Shown here: piece by piece, positions 7,899 to 17,211 of the stretch
Layout: every line of letters starts with the position of its first letter
Numbering within the stretch: position 1 is the stretch's first letter
From: Candidatus Bathyarchaeota archaeon
GTDB taxonomy: Archaea > Thermoproteota > Bathyarchaeia > Bathyarchaeales > Bathycorpusculaceae
Assembly (NCBI GenBank): GCA_013388905.1
Contig: JACAEI010000016.1
Coordinates: forward strand, 1-42,011
DNA: 42,011 nt
Direction: 5' to 3'
Notes under the pieces: generated by a model
Told to the model about the DNA's origin: nothing
Databases searched by the model: none
Seen by the model: the letters and a program-made list of their open reading frames with translations, nothing else
Translations under genes and position numbers: made by a program

Positions 7899-9770
7899 CT
7901 ATTCCTCCATTTGCCTTGCAGTTTTTCCTTCTACTATGGGAATCAAGTCGTCCATGCCTAATTCTTCGAGTTTTTCAACTGTTGGTATGCCCTCTCTTGT
8001 CCATCCACGCGAAGCGTAATAGTCGTCTAGAAGCAAATCAAGTTCTTCTTGTGAAACATAGGCGCCTTTTGATGGGCCTTCATCAGTGATTGGTTGATGC
8101 ATAACCTTGTATGGGAGCGTGTCGTCTTTTCTGGTTAAGCCTTCTCTAATGTTGAATAGTCGGGCAACATTGTTTATTCTTTCGCCAGTCTTCTTGAGTT
8201 CTTCTGGTGTCATTTCGATTCCAGTCACTAAAGTGTAGAGCTTTGTCATGTCTTCGAGTTCCTTGTAGTATGTGCCTCTTGAGAATTTGCAGACTATGAA
8301 CGAATCGATTAGGTTGTATACGTCTTCCATGTCTTTGACTAGTTTGCCTCTTCCTTTTTCTGCAACTAAGCGGTTGACTTTGCCTTTCACGTCAAAAGCA
8401 TAAGCTCCATGTCGGTTATGGTCTGCTCCTCGGAAGGAAACAGCAAAACCTAACGCGGCTGTTTTGAGGGCTCTTAGGTCGTAACCCGTGACTTCAACGC
8501 CTTTAATGTGTTGCCCCAGTTTCTCGGCGCCTTTGCCTATTTTCTCACCAGCAATTTTGACGCCTTCAGCGAGTATGTCGCCTATGCCTTCTCTTTTGCC
8601 AATCATTTCAATAAGCTTAACCATTGCTTCAGCGTTACCGAACCGCGCATCTATTCCACCCAAGTCTTCTTGTGTCAATATCCCCTGTTCGTAGCAGTCC
8701 ATGGCAAAACCAGCTATTACACCAGCGCTGATGGCATCTATTCCATAATAGTTGCACAAGTCCATTCCTTTAATAATAGCGTCGAGGCGGTCCACGCCGC
8801 AGTATGGTCCCATAGCCCACAATGTCTCGTATTCCATCCGTGTCATAGTGCCCTTGTATGGTCCTTCAGCGACAACGCACATATGTTCGCATCGCATGGC
8901 ACAGGAGCTACATCCTATGATTTTTGCCACAAACCGTTCGTTTAGGCTTTCTCCGCTGACTTTTTCTGCGCTGTCGAAACGTGAATTGTTATAGTTCCTC
9001 GTAGGCATGCAAGACAGTGAATTGTGAACCAAAACGTTTTCAGGCGTGCCCAGAGTCCTATATTTCTGAGTGGCTGGACCTTTCATTCTTTCATGAAATT
9101 CCTTAACATACTCCATGAACTCGTCTGGCTTTGCCGCCATAATGTCCCGTGTTCCGCGGACGGCAATTGCCTTAAGATTCTTTGAACCCATGACAGCGCC
9201 TAATCCTGTTCTTCCAGCCGCGCGTGTTTTATCGTTTATGATGCACGCTATTCGAACAAGTTTTTCTCCGGCAGAACCAATAGCAGCAACACGAATGTAA
9301 TAGTCGCCTAACTCCTCTCTTATGGCTTCTTCAGTATCGGCAGGTGATTTACCAGCTAGATGTGAAGCATCCAAAATTTGAACAGAGTCGTCGTCAATCC
9401 AAACATAAGCCAGTTTTTCTGCTTTACCTTTAAAGATAATTGCATCATATCCAGCTCTTTTCATTTCTGTGCCAAAAGAACCATGAGATTTGGCTTCGCC
9501 GACACCATAGCTTTGCGGTGATTTTGAAACAAAAGCGTGTCCGTTTCCACCTGTGGGCCACACTGAACCTGATATGGGTCCCGTAGATAAGACAAGTGGG
9601 TTATCCGGGCTGAATGGCTCTACACCAGGTTTTGAGTTATCCAGCCATAGCCTCATGCCTAAGCCTATTCCGCCAATGTATTTTTTTGCATATTCTTCAT
9701 TTAATAGCTCTACGTGGGTTTTTCCAGTTGTTAAGTCTATATGAAGTATTCGACCAGCATAGCCGTACAA
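7899..9770 (-). CDS. aor: Aldehyde ferredoxin oxidoreductase family enzyme (tungstopterin)
   Basis: 623 residues, a typical AOR length. The 4Fe-4S ligands are in the expected places: Cys287, Cys290, Cys294 (GCSSCAMRC) and Cys494 (DSFIVCKF), almost the same numbers as in the Pyrococcus enzyme. The N-terminal YAGRILHIDLTTG and GNGHAFVSKSP, RTGLGAVMGSKNLKA are pterin-binding family segments. It oxidises aldehydes to acids, or the reverse, with low-potential electrons; the natural substrate is unknown. TTG start at 9770 with GGAGG seven bases before. A MoaD-like protein at 25357 could serve its cofactor. The AOR-plus-ferredoxin pair also resembles BamB/BamC, but no other BamB-system gene is present. 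Confidence 0.9.
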   Translation of the reverse strand: MYGYAGRILHIDLTTGKTHVELLNEEYAKKYIGGIGLGMRLWLDNSKPGVEPFSPDNPLVLSTGPISGSVWPTGGNGHAFVSKSPQSYGVGEAKSHGSFGTEMKRAGYDAIIFKGKAEKLAYVWIDDDSVQILDASHLAGKSPADTEEAIREELGDYYIRVAAIGSAGEKLVRIACIINDKTRAAGRTGLGAVMGSKNLKAIAVRGTRDIMAAKPDEFMEYVKEFHERMKGPATQKYRTLGTPENVLVHNSLSCMPTRNYNNSRFDSAEKVSGESLNERFVAKIIGCSSCAMRCEHMCVVAEGPYKGTMTRMEYETLWAMGPYCGVDRLDAIIKGMDLCNYYGIDAISAGVIAGFAMDCYEQGILTQEDLGGIDARFGNAEAMVKLIEMIGKREGIGDILAEGVKIAGEKIGKGAEKLGQHIKGVEVTGYDLRALKTAALGFAVSFRGADHNRHGAYAFDVKGKVNRLVAEKGRGKLVKDMEDVYNLIDSFIVCKFSRGTYYKELEDMTKLYTLVTGIEMTPEELKKTGERINNVARLFNIREGLTRKDDTLPYKVMHQPITDEGPSKGAYVSQEELDLLLDDYYASRGWTREGIPTVEKLEELGMDDLIPIVEGKTARQMEE

Positions 9771-10007
9771 ACTTTTTCCTCCAAACTTAATTTAAAGGAA
9801 ATATAGAATGTGTAAAATAAATATATTAATGTAATGGATTAACCCACTGAAATTCACTATTCTCTTAATCTTTAAGCTACTCTAATGTAACCAATGTTTC
9901 TTGTATGAAGGTGATGGGCACAGTGATTATCACACATTGCATGATGCGAAACAATTATTTTAATTAATTAAACATTGATGATTGAAAAATTGAGAAGAAA
10001 CATGCTT
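9771..10007 (-). promoter_or_regulatory. AOR upstream region with AT-rich promoter candidate
   Basis: This 237-base gap lies upstream of the AOR gene. On the minus strand, AT-rich runs at 9796-9806 and 9815-9830 could serve as a TATA box, and GGAGG stands before the TTG start. A short inverted repeat (GTGA-TTA-TCAC) occurs near 9934-9944. No open frame longer than 20 codons was convincing. Confidence 0.3.
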
Positions 10008-11573
10008 TTACAGTGCTTCTTTCAGAATTTCAAGAATGTCTCTTACTACAATCTTGTTTTCCACATCCAACACTTTGATAGCGTCTTCTAAAGTCGTAAT
10101 GCAATATGGGCAGGCTGTTGCTATAACATCAACGCCAAGGTCTAACGCTTCTTCAACACGGTCCACGCAAGGTCTCTTTTCAGGCTGAGCCTCTTCTGTC
10201 CAGACTTTTCCGGCTCCGCCGCCGCAGCAGAAGCTGCTTTGTTTCGTTCTTTTCATTTCAACAAGCTCCAAACCCTTTATTGACCGCAAAATTTCTCTAG
10301 GCGCATCGAAGACATCGTTACGTTTGCCCAAAAAGCATGGGTCATGGTAAGCAACTTTTTTGTTTACTGTTTTCGATGTGGTGATTTTGCCCTGTTTTAT
10401 CGCTTCAGCCAAGAATTGCGTATAATGTTGAACGTTTAGTGTTGCTTCGCTGTATGGCATGTCATGTTTGAAGGTGTTGTAGCAGTGTGGTGACAAGGTT
10501 ACGATTTTTTCTGCGTTAAACTTTTTGAACATAGCCACGTTGTGTTCAGCAAGCATTTCGAATAGTCCTTTTTCGCCTAGTCTGAGGATGTGGTCTCCAC
10601 AGCACCATTCTTCACTGCCTAAAGTTGCGTAACTAACGCCTAACTTGTCAAATATTGAAGCCATAAGCCTAGCAATTTCTTGGTTTCTTATGTTATAGGC
10701 ATTTGAGCAACACACGAAATATAGAACATCGGCTTCTGTGACGTTTGGATATGTTTTAACATTTGAATTCTTATTCCAATCCATTCTTTTGCTTTGATGC
10801 GTTCCCATGGGATTGTTATATTTGTAGACGCTTTCCAGCACATCTTTGACTGTTCTTGGAATATCACCTGATTCCACTATCAAACAGTGGTCGTCAACTA
10901 TGGCGTTTGCACATGGAAGCAGTTTTGGACAGAACATCGTACATGAATTGCATTGGGTGCACAGCCAAATGTTATCTGCCATTGACTTTAGTCGTTGTTC
11001 GCCGCCTTCGTCGCGTGAATCAGTTATGAAACGGTAGTTGGCAGTTAAAGCCGAAGGCCCGAGGAATCTTTCATCTATGGCTGCTGGACAAGCGGAGTGG
11101 CATATTGAACATTTTATGCAGAGCGTCAAATCCCAAAACTTCTTGAGCTCTTGTGGCATTTGTGTAAACTCGCTGGGCTTCTTCAGCTCCTCTTCATTCT
11201 TTATCAGAATGGTCTTAATCCTAGCATAAGTGTCAAAAAACGGTTGAATGTCAACTACCAAGTCTTTTATGACTGGCATGTTGGACAGAGGCTCTAATGT
11301 GATTGAATCGACGCCTAAGTCGAGTACTTGCGTGTAACAGGCTAGCATAGGTTTTCCATTGACGTTAATTCCGCAGCTTCCGCAGATTCCCATTCTACAC
11401 GAGTGCCTAAACGTGAGTGTTTCGTCAAGATTATCTTTAATGTATTGTAGTCCCTCTAGGATTGTTGTGCCTTTGTAGACGGGCACCTTATATGTGGATG
11501 TAAAATACTTCTCAGTTTCCGGGTTGAAACGATTTATTCTGAACTCCACAATTTTATTCATTTTGGTGCTCAT
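10008..11573 (-). CDS. Fumarate reductase/succinate dehydrogenase Fe-S subunit fused to HdrB-like CCG domains (TfrB-like)
   Basis: 521 residues. The order is a 2Fe-2S ferredoxin domain (Cys59, 64, 67, 79), two 4Fe-4S motifs (LCIKCSICHSACP at 151-163 and LCTQCNSCTMFCP at 204-216), then two CCG domains (EEWCCGDH and SSFCCGGGAGK). This is the layout of TfrB of thiol:fumarate reductase, where the CCG part oxidises thiols (CoM/CoB in methanogens). The enzyme is soluble, and no membrane-anchor gene is nearby. What thiol or carrier it uses here is unknown. It follows the flavoprotein gene by 12 bases, with GGAGG overlapping the upstream stop. Confidence 0.9.
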   Translation of the reverse strand: MSTKMNKIVEFRINRFNPETEKYFTSTYKVPVYKGTTILEGLQYIKDNLDETLTFRHSCRMGICGSCGINVNGKPMLACYTQVLDLGVDSITLEPLSNMPVIKDLVVDIQPFFDTYARIKTILIKNEEELKKPSEFTQMPQELKKFWDLTLCIKCSICHSACPAAIDERFLGPSALTANYRFITDSRDEGGEQRLKSMADNIWLCTQCNSCTMFCPKLLPCANAIVDDHCLIVESGDIPRTVKDVLESVYKYNNPMGTHQSKRMDWNKNSNVKTYPNVTEADVLYFVCCSNAYNIRNQEIARLMASIFDKLGVSYATLGSEEWCCGDHILRLGEKGLFEMLAEHNVAMFKKFNAEKIVTLSPHCYNTFKHDMPYSEATLNVQHYTQFLAEAIKQGKITTSKTVNKKVAYHDPCFLGKRNDVFDAPREILRSIKGLELVEMKRTKQSSFCCGGGAGKVWTEEAQPEKRPCVDRVEEALDLGVDVIATACPYCITTLEDAIKVLDVENKIVVRDILEILKEAL

Positions 11574-11585
11574 TCAATACGCCTC

Positions 11586-13286
11586 CTAGTAGGTTCGTGC
11601 AGCTGGCGGCCACCTCGTTATCGTAACAGGAATATACTCAAGCCTGGGGCCGTCTTTCGTCTGATATGCCAAAGTGTGTTTTAGCCAGTTTTCGTCATCG
11701 CGTTTTGGATAATCACGTCTAGAATGGGCGCCTCTGGATTCTGTTCTGGCAAGCGCAGAGATGATTGTGATTTCTCCTAAGTCTAACATGAAGTCGAGTT
11801 GCAAAGCAGAGGCAAAACCAGTGTTAAACTGTTTGCCTTTATCTTCAACCTTTATATTCTTGAATCTCCGCTTTAGTTCCCTTATTTCTTTCAATGCGCT
11901 TTCAAGCTGATCGCCTATTCTAAATATCCAAACTTTTGTGTTCATCATACGCCTCAACTCGTCTCTTATGGCTGATACTCTCTCGTTACCTTCGCTACCT
12001 AAAATCCCATCAAAGACCCTTTTCTCCTCAGCTAAAACCATCTGATTTGAGACTTCGTGGAAACTGTATAACGATGCACATTTAGCTGCTTCTTCGCCAG
12101 CAACCGCCCCGAAAACTAGGCATTCAGCTGTAGAGTTTGTGCCCAGCCTATTAGCGCCATGAATACTAACGCATGAACATTCGCCTGCAGCATACAAGCC
12201 TTTAATTGACGTTTCAGTTTTTATGTTTGTGCGGATTCCACCCATTGAATAGTGAGCAGCCGGTCTGATTGGTATATACTCCTTAACTGGGTCTACTCCG
12301 CCAAGCTTTATTGCAACATCGCGAATAAGCGGTAACCGCTCGTTTATTTTCTCTTCGCCCAAATGAGTAAGGTCTAAAGCAATGTAAGGTCCATAAGGTC
12401 CTTCCCATCCTCTGCCTTCAAGAATTTCTGTTTGCTCCGCCCTAGAAATTACATCGCGCGGTGCCAACTCCATCTTTTCAGCAGCATAGTTTTTCATGAA
12501 ACGTTCGCCTTTAGCATTCAGTAAGTATCCTCCTTCGCCGCGGGCTCCTTCAGTTATCAGCACTCCAGATGGAACCAATCCTGTCGGGTGGAATTGGACG
12601 AATTCCATATCCATTAAGGGCGCGCCTGCACGGTATGCCATTGCCATTCCGTCGCCTGTTGTTGTATGCGAGAATGTTGTAAATTCGTATATGCGTTCGT
12701 AACCGCCTGTCGCCATTATGATGGCTTTTGTTTGGAATGCGTGCATTTTGCCTGTTTTCATTTCTATGGCTGTCAAACCCACTGCAGTGTTGTTGTCAAC
12801 TAGTATGGACGTGACGAACCACTCGTCGTAGAAGTTGACGTTATCGTATGATGTGGCTTTTCCATATAACGTGTGCATTTCGTGGAAACCCGTCATGTCT
12901 GCTGCAAAACAGGCTCTTGGAAAAGTGTGTCCGCCAAAGGGGCGTTGGTCTATTTTTCCGTCTGGCGTTCGGCTCCATGGGCATCCCCAATGTTCCGTTA
13001 GGATTATTTCTTTTGGTGCGTTTTTGACGAAAAATTCCACAGCGTCTTGGTCTGCGAGGTAATCCGCTCCCTTAATAGTGTCAAAAGCGTGTAAATCAAA
13101 CGAGTCTTTTTCTCGCATTACAGCGCCTGTTCCGCCTTGCGCACAAACAGAATGCGAACGCAGAGGATGAAGTTTCGAAATGACAGCTATGTCCAATTTG
13201 CTATTGACTTCGGAAGCGGCAACTGCAGCTCTTAAACCTGCTAAGCCGGCTCCAACAATAAGTATGTCGTGAGCATACTTTTCCAT
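11586..13286 (-). CDS. Fumarate reductase/succinate dehydrogenase flavoprotein subunit (TfrA/FrdA-like)
   Basis: 566 residues from the ATG at 13286. The GTG at 13298 is part of the GGTG ribosome site, so it is unlikely to be the start. GAGLAG near residue 12 is the FAD fold, and [10 protein letters not shown] places His45 where FrdA/SdhA binds FAD covalently. [17 protein letters not shown] and [10 protein letters not shown] are substrate-site motifs. It interconverts fumarate and succinate. Its partner is the fused B subunit downstream. Its divergent neighbour is the carboxylase operon, which suggests a shared pathway from C4 acids to methylmalonyl-CoA and propionyl-CoA. Confidence 0.92.
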   Translation of the reverse strand: MEKYAHDILIVGAGLAGLRAAVAASEVNSKLDIAVISKLHPLRSHSVCAQGGTGAVMREKDSFDLHAFDTIKGADYLADQDAVEFFVKNAPKEIILTEHWGCPWSRTPDGKIDQRPFGGHTFPRACFAADMTGFHEMHTLYGKATSYDNVNFYDEWFVTSILVDNNTAVGLTAIEMKTGKMHAFQTKAIIMATGGYERIYEFTTFSHTTTGDGMAMAYRAGAPLMDMEFVQFHPTGLVPSGVLITEGARGEGGYLLNAKGERFMKNYAAEKMELAPRDVISRAEQTEILEGRGWEGPYGPYIALDLTHLGEEKINERLPLIRDVAIKLGGVDPVKEYIPIRPAAHYSMGGIRTNIKTETSIKGLYAAGECSCVSIHGANRLGTNSTAECLVFGAVAGEEAAKCASLYSFHEVSNQMVLAEEKRVFDGILGSEGNERVSAIRDELRRMMNTKVWIFRIGDQLESALKEIRELKRRFKNIKVEDKGKQFNTGFASALQLDFMLDLGEITIISALARTESRGAHSRRDYPKRDDENWLKHTLAYQTKDGPRLEYIPVTITRWPPAARTY

Positions 13287-13437
13287 TATGTTATTCACCT
13301 ATTTGGAGAAACCTAAGTTTATCAGCTAACCTTTATAGTTTTTCCAAACCTTTAGGATGTAAGAATATTTATTTTGGCTAAAATCCTATTGGTTTCAGAA
13401 ATAGATACGTCTGTTGGTGAGTAGAAAGGGCAAGAAA
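13287..13437. promoter_or_regulatory. Divergent promoter region between fumarate reductase and biotin carboxylase operons
   Basis: About 150 bases between opposing starts. On the minus strand a TATAAAG-like box lies at about 13331-13338 and a GGTG ribosome site precedes the flavoprotein ATG. On the plus strand an AT-rich ATATTTATTTT at 13364-13374 is a TATA candidate. A shared regulator is possible, but I see no clear operator repeat. Confidence 0.4.
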
Positions 13438-14949
13438 ATGTTTGAGAAAATCTTGATTGCCAATCGCGGAGAAATAGCTATCAGAGTCATTAGGGCTTGC
13501 AGAGAATTAGGAGTTAAAACGGTGGCCGTCTATTCAGAGGCTGATGTTAAATCTTTACATGTGCGATATGCAGACGAATGTTACCCTATAGGACCTGCAG
13601 AACCAGCCAAAAGCTATCTGGACATAGACAAAATAATTACAGTGGCAGAAAAATCTGGATGCGAAGCCATACATCCCGGTTACGGCTTTCTCTCTCAAAT
13701 ACCCGCATTTGCTAAAGCATGCGAAAAAAACAGCATAAAGTTTATTGGACCTAGAAGTGAGATTTTGCAGAAAATGGGCAGCAAGGTGAGCGCCCGCAAA
13801 ATAGCTTCTGAAGCTAATGTGCCAATAATTCCCGGAAGCATAGAGCCGGCTCAAAACATTGATGAAGCTTTACAGATGGCAGAACAGGTTGGATATCCCG
13901 TTTTGGTTAAGGCTGTTTACGGCGGTGGAGGAAAGGGTATGCGAATAGCCTTTGGTAAGGATGAGCTGATAAAAGCTTTAGAGTTGGCTGTTTTAGAGGC
14001 TGAAGCGTCTTTTGGCAGTCGAGAAATTTATGTAGAGAAATTCCTTCCAAGAGTGAGGCACATAGAGTTTCAAGTTTTAGCAGACAGCCAAGGAAATACT
14101 GTGCATCTTGGAGAAAGAGAATGCTCCCTTCAAAGGAGATATCAGAAGCTTGTTGAGGAAACTCCATCCACGTTTATGACTGATAAGCTGAGGGAAGATA
14201 TGGGAAAGGCTGCAGTGAAGATTTCAAAGGCTGTAGAGTACGTTAATGCTGGGACAGTCGAGTTTTTAGTTGACCAAAATAGGAATCACTATTTCTTAGA
14301 GATGAACACTCGGCTTCAGGTTGAACATCTAATTACTGAAATGGTAACTGGCATAGACATTGTGAAATCCCAAATTCAAATTGCGGCAGGACAGAAAATT
14401 GAGCATAAGCAAAAGAGCATTACTGCAAGAGGTCATTCGATAAATTGCAGAATCAACGCCGAAGACCCATACAACAATTTTATGCCATCACCTGGAACTG
14501 TCACAAATCTTCACTTGCCGAGCGGTCCAGGAGTTAGGGTTGACACGCACATGTATGTTGGCTATTCAGTTTCAGTTTTTTATGATCCCTTAATAATGAA
14601 GCTTGCAGTTTGGGGCACAAATCGTGATGAATCCATACAAAGGATGAAAAATGCGCTAAACGAATTTGTCCTGGAAGGAGTTAAAACCACTGTTCCTTTT
14701 CATAAGAAAATTATGGAAAACGAACGATTCATTAAAGGAGACATCCACATCAATTTCATCGAAGAAGCAATTGGAGAAGTTCTGCCAAAACAAGCTTTGG
14801 AGGAAGAGGAAACCGCTGCAGTGATTGCTGTCCTAGTCGACCAGATAGAAAGAAGCGGCACTAAGGCAGTAATCCCACGAAAGGAGTCTAAAGCAGTTTC
14901 TTTATGGAAACTTGCAGAAAGAGTGAGAAGGCGGGGAAAAACAGTTTGA
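13438..14949 (+). CDS. Biotin carboxylase subunit of an acyl-CoA or pyruvate carboxylase
   Basis: 503 residues from the ATG at 13438 (a TTG at 13414 would add eight). It begins MFEKILIANRGEIAIRVIR and contains HPGYGFLSQ, the glycine-rich ATP loop KAVYGGGGKGMRIA, EKFLPRVRHIEFQ and EMNTRLQVEH: a complete ATP-grasp biotin carboxylase. It carboxylates the biotin on a separate carrier protein with ATP and bicarbonate. The carrier gene follows with a 1-base overlap (TGATG). It is the only biotin carboxylase in the window, so it may charge both carriers, serving the carboxyltransferases at 18106 and 20608. Confidence 0.93.
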   Translation: MFEKILIANRGEIAIRVIRACRELGVKTVAVYSEADVKSLHVRYADECYPIGPAEPAKSYLDIDKIITVAEKSGCEAIHPGYGFLSQIPAFAKACEKNSIKFIGPRSEILQKMGSKVSARKIASEANVPIIPGSIEPAQNIDEALQMAEQVGYPVLVKAVYGGGGKGMRIAFGKDELIKALELAVLEAEASFGSREIYVEKFLPRVRHIEFQVLADSQGNTVHLGERECSLQRRYQKLVEETPSTFMTDKLREDMGKAAVKISKAVEYVNAGTVEFLVDQNRNHYFLEMNTRLQVEHLITEMVTGIDIVKSQIQIAAGQKIEHKQKSITARGHSINCRINAEDPYNNFMPSPGTVTNLHLPSGPGVRVDTHMYVGYSVSVFYDPLIMKLAVWGTNRDESIQRMKNALNEFVLEGVKTTVPFHKKIMENERFIKGDIHINFIEEAIGEVLPKQALEEEETAAVIAVLVDQIERSGTKAVIPRKESKAVSLWKLAERVRRRGKTV

Positions 14950-15485
14950 TGATTCACGAAGTTTTTGTGAATAATAAGCTGCACAGTGTCAAGGTTTTGG
15001 AGAAAAATGGCAACGTCTTCCTAATTGAAGTAGGCAGTAAAACCGTCAAAGTTAAACTTAACCTTATTCAAGGAAAAACATTGACAATTGAGATTAATGG
15101 TGAAGTCTTTCAAGCGGATGTGGAAAGAACTCAAAGAGGCTCGCTTAAAATAAAAAGTAGTGGAAAAGTTTTCGAAGTTCAATGTCTACCCAAAATACTG
15201 AAGGAAACCGTTGAAAAGCTTGAATCCCCATTGCTTGCTACTAAAAAACCTGCTGCTCGCTTGCCAAGCGAAAATGGTGCTGTGGTTGCTCCTATTGCAG
15301 GCAGGATTGTGCTGTTGAATGCTAGTCTTGGAGAGAAGGTTGAACGCGGAACATGCATATGCATTTTAGAAGCCATGAAGATGGAGAACGAGGTTGTTGC
15401 GCCAAAAACTGGAGTTGTGAATGAGATTCGAGTTTCTAAAGGAGCTATTGTGAATAAAGGAGACGTTCTCGCAGTTATCGGTTAG
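14949..15485 (+). CDS. Biotin carboxyl carrier protein 1
   Basis: 178 residues from the ATG that overlaps the biotin carboxylase stop. The C-terminal 70 residues form a biotinyl domain with the target EAMKMENEV near residue 150. The first 80 residues are four similar beta-hairpin units (for example VFVNNKLHSVKVL, FLIEVGSKTVKVKL, LTIEINGEVFQADV, LKIKSSGKVFEVQ), possibly a BT-type domain that docks on the biotin carboxylase. A Pro/Ala-containing linker joins them. It carries carboxyl groups between the biotin carboxylase and a carboxyltransferase. It is paralogous to the carrier at 22152. Confidence 0.9.
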   Translation: MIHEVFVNNKLHSVKVLEKNGNVFLIEVGSKTVKVKLNLIQGKTLTIEINGEVFQADVERTQRGSLKIKSSGKVFEVQCLPKILKETVEKLESPLLATKKPAARLPSENGAVVAPIAGRIVLLNASLGEKVERGTCICILEAMKMENEVVAPKTGVVNEIRVSKGAIVNKGDVLAVIG

Positions 15486-15578
15486 AATGGTTTTTAGTGG
15501 AAACTAGTGCCTTGCCTTCTGTATTAGAAACTTTTTTATAACATGTTTCGAAAGCTATCTGCTGGTCTTTGAAGGGAG

Positions 15579-15992
15579 TTGAAGCATGAATTGATTACTC
15601 GTGTGCGTCACATTGGAATTGCCGTGAGCGATTTGGATGAGGCAATTAAGCTTTATCGTAATGTGTTGGGTTTAGAGCTTGAGGATAATCGTGAAATAAA
15701 AGAGATGAAAATGCGTGTAGCTCTCTTCTCTACTGGCGGCGAAACCCAAATCGAGCTTATTCAGCCAACAGATAATGAAACAGCCCTTGCCAAGTTTATT
15801 GAAAAACGTGGTGAAGGCATCCATCATATCGCATTGGAGGTTGACGACATTGAATCTGCCCTTGACATTGTTAGGAAGAAAGGTTTGTTTCTTGTAGACG
15901 AGAAGCCACGGATTGGCGTTCACGGGAAAAAAATTGCGTTTATCCACCCTAAAAGCACCAGGGGCGTTCTTCTCGAATTCGTCATGAAATAA
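15579..15992 (+). CDS. mce: Methylmalonyl-CoA epimerase
   Basis: 137 residues from a TTG at 15579. Two vicinal-oxygen-chelate halves are present with metal ligands at RHIGIAV (His11), QIELIQP (Glu59), GIHHIALEV (His83) and LLEFV (Glu133). It converts the S and R epimers of methylmalonyl-CoA, bridging the carboxylase and the mutase. Its place among biotin carboxylase, biotin ligase and carboxyltransferase genes, with a mutase at 22706, supports this over a generic glyoxalase. Confidence 0.9.
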   Translation: MKHELITRVRHIGIAVSDLDEAIKLYRNVLGLELEDNREIKEMKMRVALFSTGGETQIELIQPTDNETALAKFIEKRGEGIHHIALEVDDIESALDIVRKKGLFLVDEKPRIGVHGKKIAFIHPKSTRGVLLEFVMK

Positions 15993-16047
15993 CATTGTCT
16001 TCGAATGGCAATTGCTTTAAGCATGCACTTTTCGTAAAATCTTCTGT

Positions 16048-17175
16048 GTGGAAAGTGTGAATCAAGTTAAGAATGTGTTCTTGATTCAAGCTTTGAATTC
16101 CTTTGTAGGCGGTGTCTTAGGGGTTGCTGTACCGCTGATGATGAAAGCGCGGAACGTTGACGTGGTTGTCATCGGTTTCGTGTTTGCATCTATGCCTCTG
16201 ATTATGCAGTTGGGACGAATGTTCTTCGCTACTATCTCGGATTTCTGGGGTAGAAAACTTTTCTTTGTTTCTAACGGCGTGTTAGGCATTATTTCTGGCT
16301 TAATTTATTATGCTGCTCATTCGCCTTTGGAATTCTTGTTTGGAAAAGTTATGGAAGGCACTAAGGAAGGGAGTTTGTGGGCTGTGAACCGGGCTTTTCT
16401 TTTAGAGAAGAATGGTGGTCATTGGGGAATTCTGGTTTATTTGAGGACAGTTGCATATGTGGCTTATGCCTTAGGAGGCTTAATTGCCGGTTTTCTTATC
16501 GTCTGGTTTTTGTTTGAAGGCACAATGCTCATCTGCGCTTTGTTTAGCCTCTTTGTGCTTACACTGGCTTTGCTGCTAGCTACCGAAAAGCGTGGTCAGT
16601 TCAGCATTACAAAGGCTTTGCGATTTTTGGATTTCAGAAAGAAAACCAGAACATTCAAGATTTTCCTTTTCTTGTTTTTTGTTATGGGTGTGTCCTTTGG
16701 TTTTGTAGGCGGTTTCGTTATTCCTTTGTTTTTGGATGCAGTTGGGTTTGAGGCAGAAGGAATCGGGTTAGTTTTTGGAATGGAGATTTTGGTGGCGGGT
16801 TTGTTTTCGTATCTCTTTGCCAAAAGTAGTAAAATGCGCGAGCTTATTCTTTTAAGCGGAGTTTTGTTTTCAATCACACTTTTTCTACTCGGGTTCACAA
16901 GTTGGATTCTGGCAGCCGCCCTCGTGATTTTCTTCGGTTTTGTTCAAGGCATGGCTAGCATTGGTCAAGAAGGCATCTTATCCAAAGTCACCGATAAGGA
17001 GTCTTATGGAACTGACATCGGTTTGCTAATGATGGGACTGCACTTGGGTGAAACGTTAAGCCTAGCCTTATCAGGTGTTCTCATTGCATTGTGGGGTTTT
17101 GTGGCACCGTTTATGCTTGCTGCCTCTACATATACCCTTTTTTATATAGGTGCATATATACTCTTAAAAGAGTAG
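16048..17175 (+). CDS. Major facilitator superfamily transporter
   Basis: 375 residues, almost all hydrophobic, with about 11-12 predicted membrane segments. The loop after the second segment (ISDFWGRKLFFV) resembles the MFS DRxGRR motif A. The GTG start at 16048 lacks a strong ribosome site. The substrate is unknown. Lying between the epimerase and biotin ligase genes, it might move biotin, a dicarboxylate or a short-chain acid, but nothing in the sequence decides this. It is somewhat short for MFS proteins (usually near 400). Confidence 0.75.
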   Translation: MESVNQVKNVFLIQALNSFVGGVLGVAVPLMMKARNVDVVVIGFVFASMPLIMQLGRMFFATISDFWGRKLFFVSNGVLGIISGLIYYAAHSPLEFLFGKVMEGTKEGSLWAVNRAFLLEKNGGHWGILVYLRTVAYVAYALGGLIAGFLIVWFLFEGTMLICALFSLFVLTLALLLATEKRGQFSITKALRFLDFRKKTRTFKIFLFLFFVMGVSFGFVGGFVIPLFLDAVGFEAEGIGLVFGMEILVAGLFSYLFAKSSKMRELILLSGVLFSITLFLLGFTSWILAAALVIFFGFVQGMASIGQEGILSKVTDKESYGTDIGLLMMGLHLGETLSLALSGVLIALWGFVAPFMLAASTYTLFYIGAYILLKE

Positions 17176-17211
17176 CACAGACGAGAACATAGCTAAGGAA
17201 GGCTAGTAAAC

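Noticed and set aside
8508-8945. Long plus-strand frame across the AOR gene
   Set aside because: It lies fully antisense to a gene with all catalytic cysteines and shows no family pattern of its own.
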